64,000 bases of DNA, taken from Aminobacter anthyllidis (lineage in GTDB: Bacteria; Pseudomonadota; Alphaproteobacteria; Rhizobiales; Rhizobiaceae). The DNA is taken from contig NZ_JAFLWW010000008.1 in NCBI RefSeq assembly GCF_018555685.1, forward strand, positions 161,270-225,269, written 5' to 3'. Position numbers and translations under genes: made by a program. This document shows, in pieces, positions 28,154-37,216 of this stretch (position 1 is its first letter; each line of letters starts with the position of its first letter). The notes below the pieces were generated by a model. It was given only the letters and a program-made list of their open reading frames with translations, was not told the DNA's origin and made no database searches.

Positions 28154-28180
28154 CCCTTCTCCCGCAACGCGGGGGAAGGG
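28154..28180 (+). terminator. Hairpin between chvE and gguA
   Basis: CCCTTCTCCCGC (28154-28165) pairs with GCGGGGGAAGGG (28169-28180) across a three-base centre, with a single mismatch. It lies 26 nt after chvE in the 240-nt gap before gguA. Such hairpins commonly keep binding-protein transcripts more abundant than the downstream ABC genes. It may also be a copy of the G/C-rich palindromic repeat family. Confidence 0.55.
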
Positions 28181-28368
28181 CAGGCTCCAGGCACAGGCGT
28201 TTTCTTCTCTCCAGAAGTGCGGCAGACTGCGCTGCCTGTTGTATCAGAGCGCCGCGCGCCCGAACGACGCACAAGGTCGCTCTAGCACTTTGAATTTGCG
28301 TATTTTGCCAACGCCAAGTGATGTCACTTCGCTGCAAAATGCGTGGCCATGCTGGATCGAGAGCTCGA

Positions 28369-29910
28369 ATGACCAACAGCACCATTCTGGAAATGCGCGG
28401 CATCACCAAGACGTTTCCTGGCGTCAAGGCGCTGGAGCAGGTCAATCTGCAGGTCAAGCGCGGCGACATCCATGCCATCTGCGGCGAGAACGGCGCCGGC
28501 AAGTCGACGCTGATGAAAGTGCTTTCCGGCGTCTATCCCTTCGGCAGCTACGAGGGCGAGGTCGAGTACGAGGGCAAGGAGTGCCGCTTCAATGGCATTC
28601 ACGACTCCGAAAAGCTCGGTATCGTCATCATCCACCAGGAACTTGCCCTGGTGCCGCTGTTGTCGATCGCCGAAAACATCTTCCTCGGCAACGAGCAGGC
28701 CAGCCGCGGCATCATCAACTGGGACAAGGTCCAGCGCCGCGCCGGCGAGCTGCTGAAGAAGGTCGGCCTGAAAGAGGCCCCCGACACGCTGATCACCAAT
28801 ATAGGCACCGGCAAGCAGCAACTGGTCGAGATCGCCAAGGCGCTGGCCAAGGACGTCAAGCTGCTCATTCTCGACGAGCCGACAGCCTCGCTGTCGGAAA
28901 AAGACAGCCACGCGCTGCTCGACCTTTTGCTCGAGTTCAAGACGCAAGGCATCACCTCGATCATGATTTCGCACAAGCTGAACGAGATCAAACGCATCGC
29001 TGATCAGATCACCGTCATTCGCGACGGCAAGTCGATCGAAACGATGGACAAGGCTGACATCACCGAGGACCGTATCGTCACCTCGATGGTCGGCCGTGCG
29101 CTGGAAAACCGCTACCCGTCGCGAACGCCGAAAATTGGGGAGACGATCTTCGAGGTGAAGAACTGGTCGGTCTATCACCCGCTCAACCTCGAACGGCAGG
29201 TCATCAAGAACGTCAATCTGTCGGTGCGCAAAGGCGAGGTGGTCGGCATTGCCGGGCTGATGGGGGCAGGGCGGACCGAACTGGCGATGAGCGTCTTTGG
29301 CCGCACCTATGGCGCCAAGATTTCCGGCGAGGTGTTCCTGCACGGCAAGCCGGCGGATACCAGCAATGTCGGCAAGGCGGTCGCCGCCGGACTCGCCTAC
29401 GCCACCGAGGACCGCAAGGTCTACGGCCTCAACCTCATCGACCATATCAAGCACAATGTGACGATCGCCAACCTGCCCGGCATCTCGTCGAAGTCAGGCG
29501 TCATCGACGACAACAGCGAGGTCAAGGCGGCCAACGAGTACCGCAAGAAAACCAACATCCGTTCGTCGAGCATCTACCAGATCACCGGCAACCTTTCCGG
29601 CGGCAACCAGCAGAAGGTGGTGCTGTCGAAGTGGCTGTTTGCCAATCCCGACGTGCTGATCCTCGACGAGCCGACACGCGGCATCGATGTCGGGGCGAAA
29701 TACGAGATCTACACGATCATCAACAAGCTGGCGGAGGAAGGCAAAGGCATCCTAGTGATCTCTTCGGAGATGCCTGAGCTGCTCGGCATCTGCGACCGCA
29801 TCTACGTGCTGAACGAGGGCCGCATCGTCGGCGAACTCTCAGGCGAGGAAGCATCACAGGAAAAGATCATGCGGGCGATCGTCCGCGGCGAGGAGAAGGT
29901 AGCGTCATGA
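28369..29910 (+). CDS. gguA: GguA, sugar ABC importer ATPase (two ATPase domains)
   Basis: ATP-binding subunit of the ChvE-dependent importer, 513 residues with two tandem ATPase domains as in the carbohydrate CUT2 family. The start at 28369 gives [20 protein letters not shown]. The first Walker A is [18 protein letters not shown]. The second half carries [20 protein letters not shown] and the signature [18 protein letters not shown] with [18 protein letters not shown]. It overlaps gguB by four bases. Confidence 0.94.
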   Translation: MTNSTILEMRGITKTFPGVKALEQVNLQVKRGDIHAICGENGAGKSTLMKVLSGVYPFGSYEGEVEYEGKECRFNGIHDSEKLGIVIIHQELALVPLLSIAENIFLGNEQASRGIINWDKVQRRAGELLKKVGLKEAPDTLITNIGTGKQQLVEIAKALAKDVKLLILDEPTASLSEKDSHALLDLLLEFKTQGITSIMISHKLNEIKRIADQITVIRDGKSIETMDKADITEDRIVTSMVGRALENRYPSRTPKIGETIFEVKNWSVYHPLNLERQVIKNVNLSVRKGEVVGIAGLMGAGRTELAMSVFGRTYGAKISGEVFLHGKPADTSNVGKAVAAGLAYATEDRKVYGLNLIDHIKHNVTIANLPGISSKSGVIDDNSEVKAANEYRKKTNIRSSSIYQITGNLSGGNQQKVVLSKWLFANPDVLILDEPTRGIDVGAKYEIYTIINKLAEEGKGILVISSEMPELLGICDRIYVLNEGRIVGELSGEEASQEKIMRAIVRGEEKVAS

Positions 29911-31163
29911 GCACGGAAACCGCACCGCCCGTCGTCAACGCGGCCAAGGCCTCGATGCAGGGCGCGATGAAGGAAAACTTGCGCGAATACGGGCTCGTCC
30001 TGGCGCTCGTCATCATCATGGTCTTCTTCCAGGTGATGACCAACGGCATCCTGTTCCTGCCGGTGAACCTCACCAATGTCGTTCTCCAGAACTCCTACAT
30101 CATCGTCATGGCGCTCGGCATGCTGCTGGTGATCGTGGCCGGCCACATCGACCTGTCGGTCGGCGCGGTGGCTGGCTTCATTGGCGCGGTCGCGGCATTG
30201 CTCATGGTCGACTACGGCGTCAATCCGCTGCTTGCCGGGCTGCTGTGCATCGCGCTGGGTGCCGCCATTGGCGGCGTGCAGGGCTATTTCATCGCCTACA
30301 TGAAAATCCCGTCCTTCATCGTCACCCTGGCGGGCATGCTGGTGTTCAAGGGGCTGCTGCTCAACGTTCTGAGCGGCCGTTCGGTCGGCCCGTTCCCGCC
30401 GGTGTTCCAGCTGCTCAGTGCCGGTTTCATTCCCGACTTCCTGGGACCGGTGACCCTTGTCGCTCCAACGCTCAACGCTGCCGGCGGGCCGACGCCAGGA
30501 ACGGGTATCGTGCTGCATTCGACGACGATGCTGATCGGCATCCTGATCGTAGCGGCAATGCTCTACTTCGCCTTGAAGAGCCGCAGGAACCGCGAAGAGC
30601 ATGGCTATGCCGCCGAGCCGTTCTCGTTTTTTGTCGTCAAGAACCTCGTCCTGTCGGGGATCATCCTGTTCCTGATGTACAAGTTCGCCTCGTTCAAGGG
30701 CTTGCCCAACGTTCTTGTCGTCATGGGTATCCTGATCGCCTTGTTCGTCTTCGTGACGAAGCGCATGACGTTTGGCCGGCGCATCTACGCCATGGGCGGC
30801 AACGAGAAGGCCGCCAAGCTGTCGGGCATCCAGACCGAGAGGCTGACATTCTACATCTTCGTCATCATGGGCATGCTGGCGGCCCTTGCCGGCCTGATCT
30901 ATTCCGCGCGCCTCAACATGGCGACGCCGAAGGCGGGTGCCGGGCTTGAACTCGACGTCATTGCGGCGGTGTTTGTCGGCGGTGCGTCGGCACTCGGTGG
31001 CGTTGGCCAGGTTGCCGGCGCTGTCATCGGCGCCTTCATCATGGGCGTCATGAACAACGGCATGGGGGTGATGGGCATCAACATCGACTGGCAGCAGGTC
31101 ATCAAGGGCCTGGTGCTGCTCGGCGCCGTCGCCTTCGACCTCTACAACAAGAAGAAGGCTTAA
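29907..31163 (+). CDS. gguB: GguB, sugar ABC importer permease
   Basis: Membrane permease of the ChvE/GguA system, 418 residues with roughly ten hydrophobic segments. The long form is characteristic of GguB-type permeases, longer than typical RbsC by an extra loop (about 205-240, hydrophilic, with [18 protein letters not shown]). Typical segments are [39 protein letters not shown] and [20 protein letters not shown]. It overlaps gguA by four bases and is followed by gguC after 162 nt. Confidence 0.93.
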   Translation: MSTETAPPVVNAAKASMQGAMKENLREYGLVLALVIIMVFFQVMTNGILFLPVNLTNVVLQNSYIIVMALGMLLVIVAGHIDLSVGAVAGFIGAVAALLMVDYGVNPLLAGLLCIALGAAIGGVQGYFIAYMKIPSFIVTLAGMLVFKGLLLNVLSGRSVGPFPPVFQLLSAGFIPDFLGPVTLVAPTLNAAGGPTPGTGIVLHSTTMLIGILIVAAMLYFALKSRRNREEHGYAAEPFSFFVVKNLVLSGIILFLMYKFASFKGLPNVLVVMGILIALFVFVTKRMTFGRRIYAMGGNEKAAKLSGIQTERLTFYIFVIMGMLAALAGLIYSARLNMATPKAGAGLELDVIAAVFVGGASALGGVGQVAGAVIGAFIMGVMNNGMGVMGINIDWQQVIKGLVLLGAVAFDLYNKKKA

Positions 31164-31325
31164 GCCGCGGCAAGCGGCTGAAGGCGCCGCCGCACGGCGG
31201 GGCCGCAATCTGAAAGACCAAGATTTTGGACGCCGAGCGGCGATGGCCGCTTGGCGAAGGGAATGGATTTTCGCCCATCGCCGGCAAGGAGGCCAGCGGC
31301 GCGGCGAAGGCAAGGGAGTACCGGA

Positions 31326-32321
31326 ATGCTGATGTCCCAGATTGTCTCCGCCGACGGCAAGAGTCGGGTGGCGGTGCGCGAGGACGAGACCGCGCGGTTG
31401 GTCAACGACGCCAAGTCGGTCTACGCGCTTGCCTTGGAGGCGGTGCGCGCGGGGACGTCGCTTGCGACAATCGTTGCCGACCGCGGCCTGGGCGAGACAG
31501 TTGATCTGGCCGCTGCCTGCAAGGCCGGCCAGTTGCTGTCGCCGGTCCGGCATCCCGACCCGGCGCATCTGTATCTTACCGGCACCGGGCTCACCCATCT
31601 CGGCTCGGCGGCGACACGCGACAGCATGCACAAGAAGCTCGACGCGGAGGGCGAGCAGGCGCTGACCGATTCCATGAAGATGTTCCGCATGGGTCTCGAA
31701 GGCGGCAAGCCGGGGCGCGGGCAGGCCGGCGTGCAGCCGGAATGGTTCTACAAGGGCAACGGCAACATGGTCGTCGATCCTGGCAAGGCGTTGGTGTCGC
31801 CGCACTTTGCGCTCGATGCGGGCGAGGAGCCGGAGATCGCCGGCATCTACCTTGTCGGTGACGACGGCACGCCCTACCGCATCGGCTTTGCACTCGCCAA
31901 CGAGTTTTCCGACCACGTCACCGAGCGCATCAACTATCTCTATCTCGCCCATTCGAAGCTGCGGAACGCCTCGTTCGGCCCGGAGATTTTGGTCGGCGAC
32001 CTGCCTGCCGATATCAGGGGGGCGTCACGCATCGTCCGCGCCGGCAAGACGATCTGGGAAAAGCCGTTCCTGTCGGGCGAAGCCAACATGTCCCACGCGA
32101 TCGCCAATCTCGAGCACCATCATTTCAAGTACGGCGTGTTCCGCCAGCCCGGCGACGTGCACGTGCACATGTTTGGCACCGCGACGCTGTCCTTCGCCGA
32201 TGGGGTGAAGGCCGAACCCGGCGATGTGTTCGAGATCGAAGCCGCGGCATTCGGGCTGCCATTGCGCAACCCGCTCAAGCTGGCGCGGGCGACGGCACCG
32301 GTTGCCGTACGGACTCTTTAG
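31326..32321 (+). CDS. gguC: GguC-family protein (AraD1-like, fumarylacetoacetate hydrolase superfamily)
   Basis: A 331-residue protein matching GguC, the gene usually downstream of gguAB. The start at 31326 (MLMSQIVSADGKSRVAVRED) has a GGGAG site; an upstream start would run into non-conserved Arg-rich sequence. The superfamily region includes GDDGTPYRIGFALANEFSDH and VTERINYLYLAHSKLRNASF. GguC proteins are discussed as AraD1-type enzymes of the non-phosphorylative L-arabinose pathway, acting on 2-keto-3-deoxy sugar acids. This reaction is a family-level expectation, not shown here. Confidence 0.85.
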   Translation: MLMSQIVSADGKSRVAVREDETARLVNDAKSVYALALEAVRAGTSLATIVADRGLGETVDLAAACKAGQLLSPVRHPDPAHLYLTGTGLTHLGSAATRDSMHKKLDAEGEQALTDSMKMFRMGLEGGKPGRGQAGVQPEWFYKGNGNMVVDPGKALVSPHFALDAGEEPEIAGIYLVGDDGTPYRIGFALANEFSDHVTERINYLYLAHSKLRNASFGPEILVGDLPADIRGASRIVRAGKTIWEKPFLSGEANMSHAIANLEHHHFKYGVFRQPGDVHVHMFGTATLSFADGVKAEPGDVFEIEAAAFGLPLRNPLKLARATAPVAVRTL

Positions 32322-32332
32322 GGATCTGGACA

Positions 32333-33103
32333 ATGAGCATTGAGACGATGGCGCAATACCCGAGCCTCAAAGGCCGGCCGGTGCTGATTTCAGGCGGGGC
32401 AACCGGGATCGGCGAAGCCCTGGTGCGGAACTTCGCCGCGCAAGACGCCAAGGTCGGCTTCGTCGATCTCGCCGAGGCCGAAGGCAATGCGCTTGCCGAT
32501 GAGCTGACGGCGGCAGGCACGACAGTGGCGTTCCGTTGCTGCGACATCACCAACATCGAAGCCTATCGCGATGCGATATCAGGGATCGAGGCACTGCACG
32601 GGCCGACCCTGGCGCTGGTCAACAATGCCGCCAACGACACCCGGCACGATTGGCGCGAGGTGACGCCTGATTATTTCGACGCCCGCGTCGCGGTGAACCT
32701 GCGGCATTCGTTCTTCGCTATCCAGGCGGTGGCGCCGGGCATGATCGCCGCCGGCGGTGGCGCGATCGTCAATCTCGGTTCGATCGGCTGGATGAAGGCG
32801 TCGGGCGGCTATCCGGTCTATGCGTCGTCGAAAGCGGCCGTGCACGGCATGACGCGCTCCTTCGCCCGCGACCTGGGCAAGCACGGCATCCGGGTCAACA
32901 CGCTGGTACCGGGCTGGGTGATGACCAAACGCCAATTGGAGTTGTGGGTCGACGACGCGGCGAATGCCGAGATCGACAAGGGCCAGTGCCTGGCTGGGCG
33001 CGTGCTGCCCGACGACATCGCGCGCATGGCGCTGTTCCTCGCCGCCGACGATTCAAGGATGTGCACGGCGCAGAATTTCGTCGTCGATGGCGGCTGGGTG
33101 TAG
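32333..33103 (+). CDS. SDR-family sugar dehydrogenase (probable L-arabinose/D-galactose type)
   Basis: Short-chain dehydrogenase of 256 residues. The cofactor motif is ISGGATGIGEALVRNFA (about 20-36), followed by LALVNNAAND, the catalytic Ser in VNLGSIGWMK, and the Tyr-x3-Lys in YPVYASSKAAVHGMTRSFAR. The proline-glycine after VNTLVPGWVMT and the C-terminal MCTAQNFVVDGGWV are typical. It starts 11 nt after gguC and is divergently separated from no partner; oxidation of the sugar at C1 fits the ChvE/GguC context, but the substrate is inferred. Confidence 0.85.
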   Translation: MSIETMAQYPSLKGRPVLISGGATGIGEALVRNFAAQDAKVGFVDLAEAEGNALADELTAAGTTVAFRCCDITNIEAYRDAISGIEALHGPTLALVNNAANDTRHDWREVTPDYFDARVAVNLRHSFFAIQAVAPGMIAAGGGAIVNLGSIGWMKASGGYPVYASSKAAVHGMTRSFARDLGKHGIRVNTLVPGWVMTKRQLELWVDDAANAEIDKGQCLAGRVLPDDIARMALFLAADDSRMCTAQNFVVDGGWV

Positions 33104-33133
33104 GCGGACGCTTCTCGACGTCGAGCGAGGCGA

Positions 33134-33263
33134 CCCCCACCCCTAACCCCTCCCCACAAGGGGGAGGGGGACGCATTTGCGCTTGTTTCGCGAAAGCAGG
33201 TGGAAGGGCGGAGGCGCGCCAAGTTTCCCCTCCCCCCTTGTGGGGAGGGGTTAGGGGTGGGGG
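33134..33263. repeat. Large palindromic repeat (31-bp perfect arms)
   Basis: A 31-base arm at 33134-33164 (starting CCCCCACCCCTAACCCCTCC) pairs perfectly with 33233-33263 (ending AGGGGTTAGGGGTGGGGG). The pairing continues a few bases inward with slips in the G-run. The 68-base centre contains GCGCC-type sequence and no gene. It sits at the end of two convergent genes (dehydrogenase and epimerase). Similar CCCTCCCC/GGGGAGGGG palindromes are widespread in Mesorhizobium-like genomes. Confidence 0.85.
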
Positions 33264-33296
33264 TATTCAGGCGCGTCCCCTCAATTGTCTTCGCGG

Positions 33297-34316
33297 TTAG
33301 TCGACCATCGAGAAGCGATATTCGGTGACCTGCGAGTAGATTTCGTCGGGCCTCAGCACGGCACTCGGAAAGTGCGGGTGGTGGATGGCGTCGGGAAAGC
33401 GCTGCGGCTCGAGGCAAAGCGCGCCATGGCGCACCGGCTCGATGCCGCCGCGCAACGGCGGGGCGACCGGCAGGAAGGCGCCGTCATAGAACTGCAGCCC
33501 GGGTTCCGTGGTCCACAAGTCGAGCCGGATGCCCGACAGTGGGCCTTCCAGCCGAGCGGCATGCCACGGCTCGGGCGCCGGCTGCATCGCCAGCACCCAG
33601 TTGTGGTCATAGGCGCTGTGCGCGTCGTCCGGACCGTTGCGGACGGGGCGAAGCGCGCGGAAGTCGAAGATCGTGTCGTCGACGGCGGGCACCTCGCCGG
33701 TCGGGATGTTGTGATCATCCACTGGCGTGTAGGCCTCGGCGGCGATCTTGAGGCGGTGGTCGAGGATGGAGCCCGCACCATCGAGATTGAAATAGGCGTG
33801 GGCGGCGAGGCTGACCAGCGTCGGCGCATCGGTGCGAGCGCCAAGCGCGATGCGCAGGCGGCCGGCGTCGAGCGCATAGCGGCAGGTGGCGATGACCTTG
33901 CCGGGGTAGCCCTGATCGCCAGCCTGCGAGATCAGCGCCAACAGGACCGAACTGTCGTCGGCGTCGACGACGAGCCAGTTGCGGCGGAAGAACCCGTCGC
34001 TGCCGCCATGAAGATGGGTGCGGCCTGCCTCGTTGAGATCGAGCTGGAATGCCTGCCCATCGAGCTCAAAGCTGCCACCGGCGATGCGGTTGGCGCAGCG
34101 CCCGGCGATGGCGCCGAAATAGCCGCCATGGCTGAGGTAGCCGTCGAGGTCGTCGAAGCCGAGTATGACCGAACGCGGACCGTTGGGCGTCGTGACGATC
34201 AGATCGGCAAGTGTCGCGCCGAAGGTCAGGACTTTTGCCTCGATGCCGTCGGCGGCGATGGTGATCGCCTGCACCACGCTGTCGTCGGGCATTCGACCGA
34301 ATTCGCTGATCGGCAT
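33297..34316 (-). CDS. galM: Aldose 1-epimerase (galactose mutarotase)
   Basis: Mutarotase interconverting alpha and beta sugars, 339 residues. The N-terminal FGATLADLIVTTPNGPRSVI and the core GYFGAIAGRCANRIAGGSFE and HLHGGSDGFFRRNW (catalytic-type His at the start of the motif) are family-typical. AHAYFNLDGAGSILDHRLKI and VDDHNIPTGEVPAVDDTIFD follow, with DHNWVLA later. It is convergent with the dehydrogenase across the large palindrome. It fits sugar use with ChvE-GguAB, though it lies just downstream of mocF on the same strand. Confidence 0.92.
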   Translation of the reverse strand: MPISEFGRMPDDSVVQAITIAADGIEAKVLTFGATLADLIVTTPNGPRSVILGFDDLDGYLSHGGYFGAIAGRCANRIAGGSFELDGQAFQLDLNEAGRTHLHGGSDGFFRRNWLVVDADDSSVLLALISQAGDQGYPGKVIATCRYALDAGRLRIALGARTDAPTLVSLAAHAYFNLDGAGSILDHRLKIAAEAYTPVDDHNIPTGEVPAVDDTIFDFRALRPVRNGPDDAHSAYDHNWVLAMQPAPEPWHAARLEGPLSGIRLDLWTTEPGLQFYDGAFLPVAPPLRGGIEPVRHGALCLEPQRFPDAIHHPHFPSAVLRPDEIYSQVTEYRFSMVD

Positions 34317-34391
34317 GTTGGTTCGCTCCGCGCGGCCATCGGGCCCTGCGCAGCGTCGTGCAAACCGGCACGATTCTCAAGCGGCTTTTGC

Positions 34392-35624
34392 CTAGGCGGC
34401 AAGCAGGCTCTTGAGCTTGACCGACGGCGCGGCCAGCGCGCCGATATCGGGGTGTGCTGACCTCGCGATCAGCATCTCGGCGAGGCGGATATCGCGCGCG
34501 ACAGCATTGCCCGGACCGATGCCGCTGGCGGCGACGAGCCGGCCATCTTCCTTGAGATGGAACAGGATGAAGGCGCCGTCGTCGAGGTCGCGGCGGACGG
34601 TGTCTTCGCCTTCGTCGGGCAGGCCGGCGATCTGCAGGCTGAGCCCGTACTGGTCGGACCAGAACCACGGCACGCAGGCGTGGGCTTCCTCGGCGCCGAG
34701 CATGTTGCGGGCGGCGAGCGCGCCATGTTCCTGTGCACTGCGCCAGGCCTCCAGCCGGACGCGGCGGTCGTCGTATATCGCCAGCGGAAACGAGCAGCAG
34801 TCGCCGGCGGAGAAGATATCTGGATCGCTGGTGCGCAGCTGCGCGTCGACGGCGATGCCGTTGTTGAGGGTCAGCCCGGCGGATTCGGCCAGCGTCGTGG
34901 CAGGCACGGCGCCGATGCCGATGATGGCGAGATCGGCAGTGACCTGCAGGCCGCTTGCAAGCGTGATGCGGACGGAGGTGCCGTCGTTGCTGATGGAAGC
35001 GATGCCGTCGCCGCAGACGATATCGACGCCTTCGGCGGCATGCGCCTCGTGGACGATGGTTGCGATTTCTTCCGGCACGCCGCGCATCAGGATGCGCGGT
35101 TGCGCCTCGATGATGGTGACGTCGGCGCCGAGCCTGCGGGCGGATGCTGCGAGTTCGAGGCCAATGAAGCCGCCGCCGATGATGGCGACGTGGCAGCCCT
35201 GGCGTAGATGGGCACGGATGGCGAGGGCGTCGTCGAAGGTGCGGAGGTAGACGCAGCGCTGCCCAAGACCGGAGAGCGGCAGCCTGCGGGGGGTGGCGCC
35301 TGTGGCGACCAGCAGCTTGTCGTAGTCGAGGTCGGAGCCGTTGCTCAGGCGGACGGAGCGGTTGGCGCGGTCGATCGATGTCGCCGAGGTCGCGCCGAGC
35401 AGGTCGATACGGTGTTCGGTGAGGCGGGCAGCATCTGATATGGCCTTGATGGAAGGCGCCTCGGGGGCGACCATCGCGTCCTTGGACAGCGGCGGGCGCT
35501 CGTAGGGGAGATGCGCTTCGGCGCCGACCAGCGTGACGGCGCCGTCGTAGCCGGCTTCCCGCAGGGCGAACGCAGCGCGCGTGCCGCATTCGCCTGCCCC
35601 GATGATGACCATTCCCGCCGACAT
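34392..35624 (-). CDS. mocF: MocF-like ferredoxin reductase (rhizopine demethylase component)
   Basis: FAD/NAD(P)H-dependent reductase, 410 residues, of the kind that passes electrons to a Rieske ferredoxin. The FAD-binding N-terminus is VIIGAGECGTRAAFALREAG, followed by LVGAEAHLPYERPPLSKDAM. The NAD-binding motif is HVAIIGGGFIGLELAASARR, and a third site is LRTSDPDIFSAGDCCSFPL. It starts 4 nt after mocE. MocDEF is described in Sinorhizobium meliloti L5-30 as converting 3-O-methyl-scyllo-inosamine to scyllo-inosamine; function here is by order and domain match. Confidence 0.85.
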   Translation of the reverse strand: MSAGMVIIGAGECGTRAAFALREAGYDGAVTLVGAEAHLPYERPPLSKDAMVAPEAPSIKAISDAARLTEHRIDLLGATSATSIDRANRSVRLSNGSDLDYDKLLVATGATPRRLPLSGLGQRCVYLRTFDDALAIRAHLRQGCHVAIIGGGFIGLELAASARRLGADVTIIEAQPRILMRGVPEEIATIVHEAHAAEGVDIVCGDGIASISNDGTSVRITLASGLQVTADLAIIGIGAVPATTLAESAGLTLNNGIAVDAQLRTSDPDIFSAGDCCSFPLAIYDDRRVRLEAWRSAQEHGALAARNMLGAEEAHACVPWFWSDQYGLSLQIAGLPDEGEDTVRRDLDDGAFILFHLKEDGRLVAASGIGPGNAVARDIRLAEMLIARSAHPDIGALAAPSVKLKSLLAA

Positions 35625-35628
35625 CGTA

Positions 35629-35943
35629 TCAACCCAGCTGGACGAAGACCTTGCCGGCGTCGACTTTCACCGGATAGGTCCTGAGGTTGACGCAGACAGG
35701 CGCGCCGCGGGCGGCGCCGGTCTTGTAGTTGAAGCGGCCATTGTGCTTCGGGCATTCGATGATGTCGCCCATGACCAGCCCTTGCGACAGGTGGATCTGC
35801 TCGTGGGTGCACAGGCCGTCTGTGGCGAAGAATTCGTCTTCCGGGCTGCGGTACAGTGCGAAGGTGCGCCCGGCATGGTCGAAGCGGATGACGTCTTCCT
35901 CGTCGATGTCGTCGGCCGCGCAGGCCTCGATCCAGTCGCTCAT
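35629..35943 (-). CDS. mocE: MocE-like Rieske ferredoxin
   Basis: Small Rieske [2Fe-2S] ferredoxin of 104 residues. The cluster-binding motifs are CTHEQIHLSQG (Cys-x-His) and CPKHNGRFNYKTG (Cys-x2-His). The start at 35943 gives MSDWIEACAADDIDEEDVIR. It lies between the oxygenase (23-nt gap) and the reductase (4-nt gap), giving the three-component order MocD-MocE-MocF. It would shuttle electrons from MocF to MocD. Confidence 0.88.
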   Translation of the reverse strand: MSDWIEACAADDIDEEDVIRFDHAGRTFALYRSPEDEFFATDGLCTHEQIHLSQGLVMGDIIECPKHNGRFNYKTGAARGAPVCVNLRTYPVKVDAGKVFVQLG

Positions 35944-35966
35944 GTCTCTCTCCCTGTGTTTGAAGG

Positions 35967-37055
35967 CTATTCGGCGGCCAGCGCCGTTTCGCTGTGGAAC
36001 TCCTCGCGATAGGGCCGCGCCGTTGGCGGCAGTTCGCGCTTGACGAAATAGTCCTCGTTGCGGAGCTGGCGGATGAAGGCGGGCAGCATCTCGCGGTAGC
36101 CGGCCCAGAGCGACGGGCTTGGTGCCGGCAGGTCGTGCCTGATCATCGCGTGCAGCCTGGGCAGCGCGTGGTAGGGCACCATCGGGAACATGTGATGCTC
36201 GACGTGGTAGTTCATGTTCCAGTAGATGAAGCGGCTGACCGGGTTCATCAGCACTGTGCGGCTGTTGAGGCGGTGGTCGGTGACGTTGTCGGCGAGGCCG
36301 CCATGCTGCAGCAGGCCGGTGAGCACGTGATGCCAGGCGCCGTAGAGGCGGGGCAGGCCGACCAGCATCAGCGGCAGCCACGAGCCGAGGTAGACGGCAA
36401 GCGCGATGGTGACCAGATAGATGGCGAGCCAGATGCGGGCGATGCGGATGGCCCTGGGCTGCTCGCTTTCGGGGATGAAGGTCTTTTCGTCGGCGCCGAT
36501 CACGCCTGATGCGTTGCGGACCATGTCGACCATGGCGTGCCAGGCGTCGAGCAGGCCGAAGAAGTTGAGCACCACGCGCAGCAAGTCCGGCGGGCGCATG
36601 ACCGCGATCTCGGGGTCGCGGCCGACGATGACGGTGTCTGTGTGATGGCGGGTGTGGCTCCAGCGCCAGGTCACCGGATTGCGCATGATCATGAAGCAGG
36701 CGATCTGGTAGACCGCGTCGTTCATCCAAGGCGTCTTGAAGGCGGTGCCGTGGCCGCATTCGTGCCAGCGCGAGTCGGTGGCCGAACCGTAGAGCACGCC
36801 GTAGCAGAGGAAGAACGGCACGCACCACCAGCCGCCCCAAAGTGCCGCCCCGGCAGCACCAAATGTGATGAGCAGGCCGAGCCAGATCGCCGTGTCGCGG
36901 ATGGCCGGGCCGTCGGAGCGCTGCATCAGCTCCTTCATCTGCTTGCGCGGAATGTCGGTGTGGTACCACTCGGCGGCGGCGAGGCCGCTCTCGACGGCGC
37001 GGCGCGCGCTTTCTCCCACAAGGCTGTAGTCGCGCGCCAAAGGCGTCACGGTCAT
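35967..37055 (-). CDS. mocD: MocD-like membrane di-iron oxygenase (fatty acid desaturase fold)
   Basis: Integral membrane non-haem di-iron oxygenase, 362 residues, fatty-acid-desaturase superfamily. The histidine boxes are RWHECGHGTAFKTPW, WSHTRHHTDTV and NYHVEHHMFPMVPYH, with membrane segments around 55-95 and 195-220. In the rhizopine system the MocD oxygenase takes part in demethylating 3-O-methyl-scyllo-inosamine. It is the first gene of the leftward mocDEF unit and diverges from a LacI regulator. Confidence 0.87.
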   Translation of the reverse strand: MTVTPLARDYSLVGESARRAVESGLAAAEWYHTDIPRKQMKELMQRSDGPAIRDTAIWLGLLITFGAAGAALWGGWWCVPFFLCYGVLYGSATDSRWHECGHGTAFKTPWMNDAVYQIACFMIMRNPVTWRWSHTRHHTDTVIVGRDPEIAVMRPPDLLRVVLNFFGLLDAWHAMVDMVRNASGVIGADEKTFIPESEQPRAIRIARIWLAIYLVTIALAVYLGSWLPLMLVGLPRLYGAWHHVLTGLLQHGGLADNVTDHRLNSRTVLMNPVSRFIYWNMNYHVEHHMFPMVPYHALPRLHAMIRHDLPAPSPSLWAGYREMLPAFIRQLRNEDYFVKRELPPTARPYREEFHSETALAAE

Positions 37056-37153
37056 GGCTCTCTCCCTGGAAGTCGGAAACGGTTCCGCGATGGGTGCTGG
37101 AAATCGTTCACTGCAGGGATGGTAACCGATGATGCTATTTTTTCAATCATCGC

Positions 37154-37180
37154 ATGATAGTTTCTATCATTTTCTATCAT
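37154..37180. promoter_or_regulatory. LacI operator candidate with three half-sites, between mocD and the regulator
   Basis: ATGATAG (37154-37160), TTT, CTATCAT (37164-37170), TTT, CTATCAT (37174-37180). The first two form a perfect 7-bp inverted repeat with a 3-nt spacer; the third repeats the second half-site at an identical spacing. It lies 37 nt upstream of the LacI gene and about 100 nt upstream of mocD, within a 161-nt A/T-rich divergent gap. It is well placed to be its operator. Confidence 0.65.
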
Positions 37181-37216
37181 GATGAAGTATAGTGGGCGTC
37201 TGCTGCAGGAGCGGAT

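Noticed and set aside
29802..31952. A 716-codon minus-strand open frame opposite gguB and gguC
   Set aside because: Its product is His/Arg/Asp-rich and unlike any protein family; gguB and gguC on the plus strand have clear domains.
35944..36969. Continuation of the mocE reading frame upstream through mocD
   Set aside because: The extension is the out-of-frame translation of mocD; Rieske sequence begins at the ATG at 35943.
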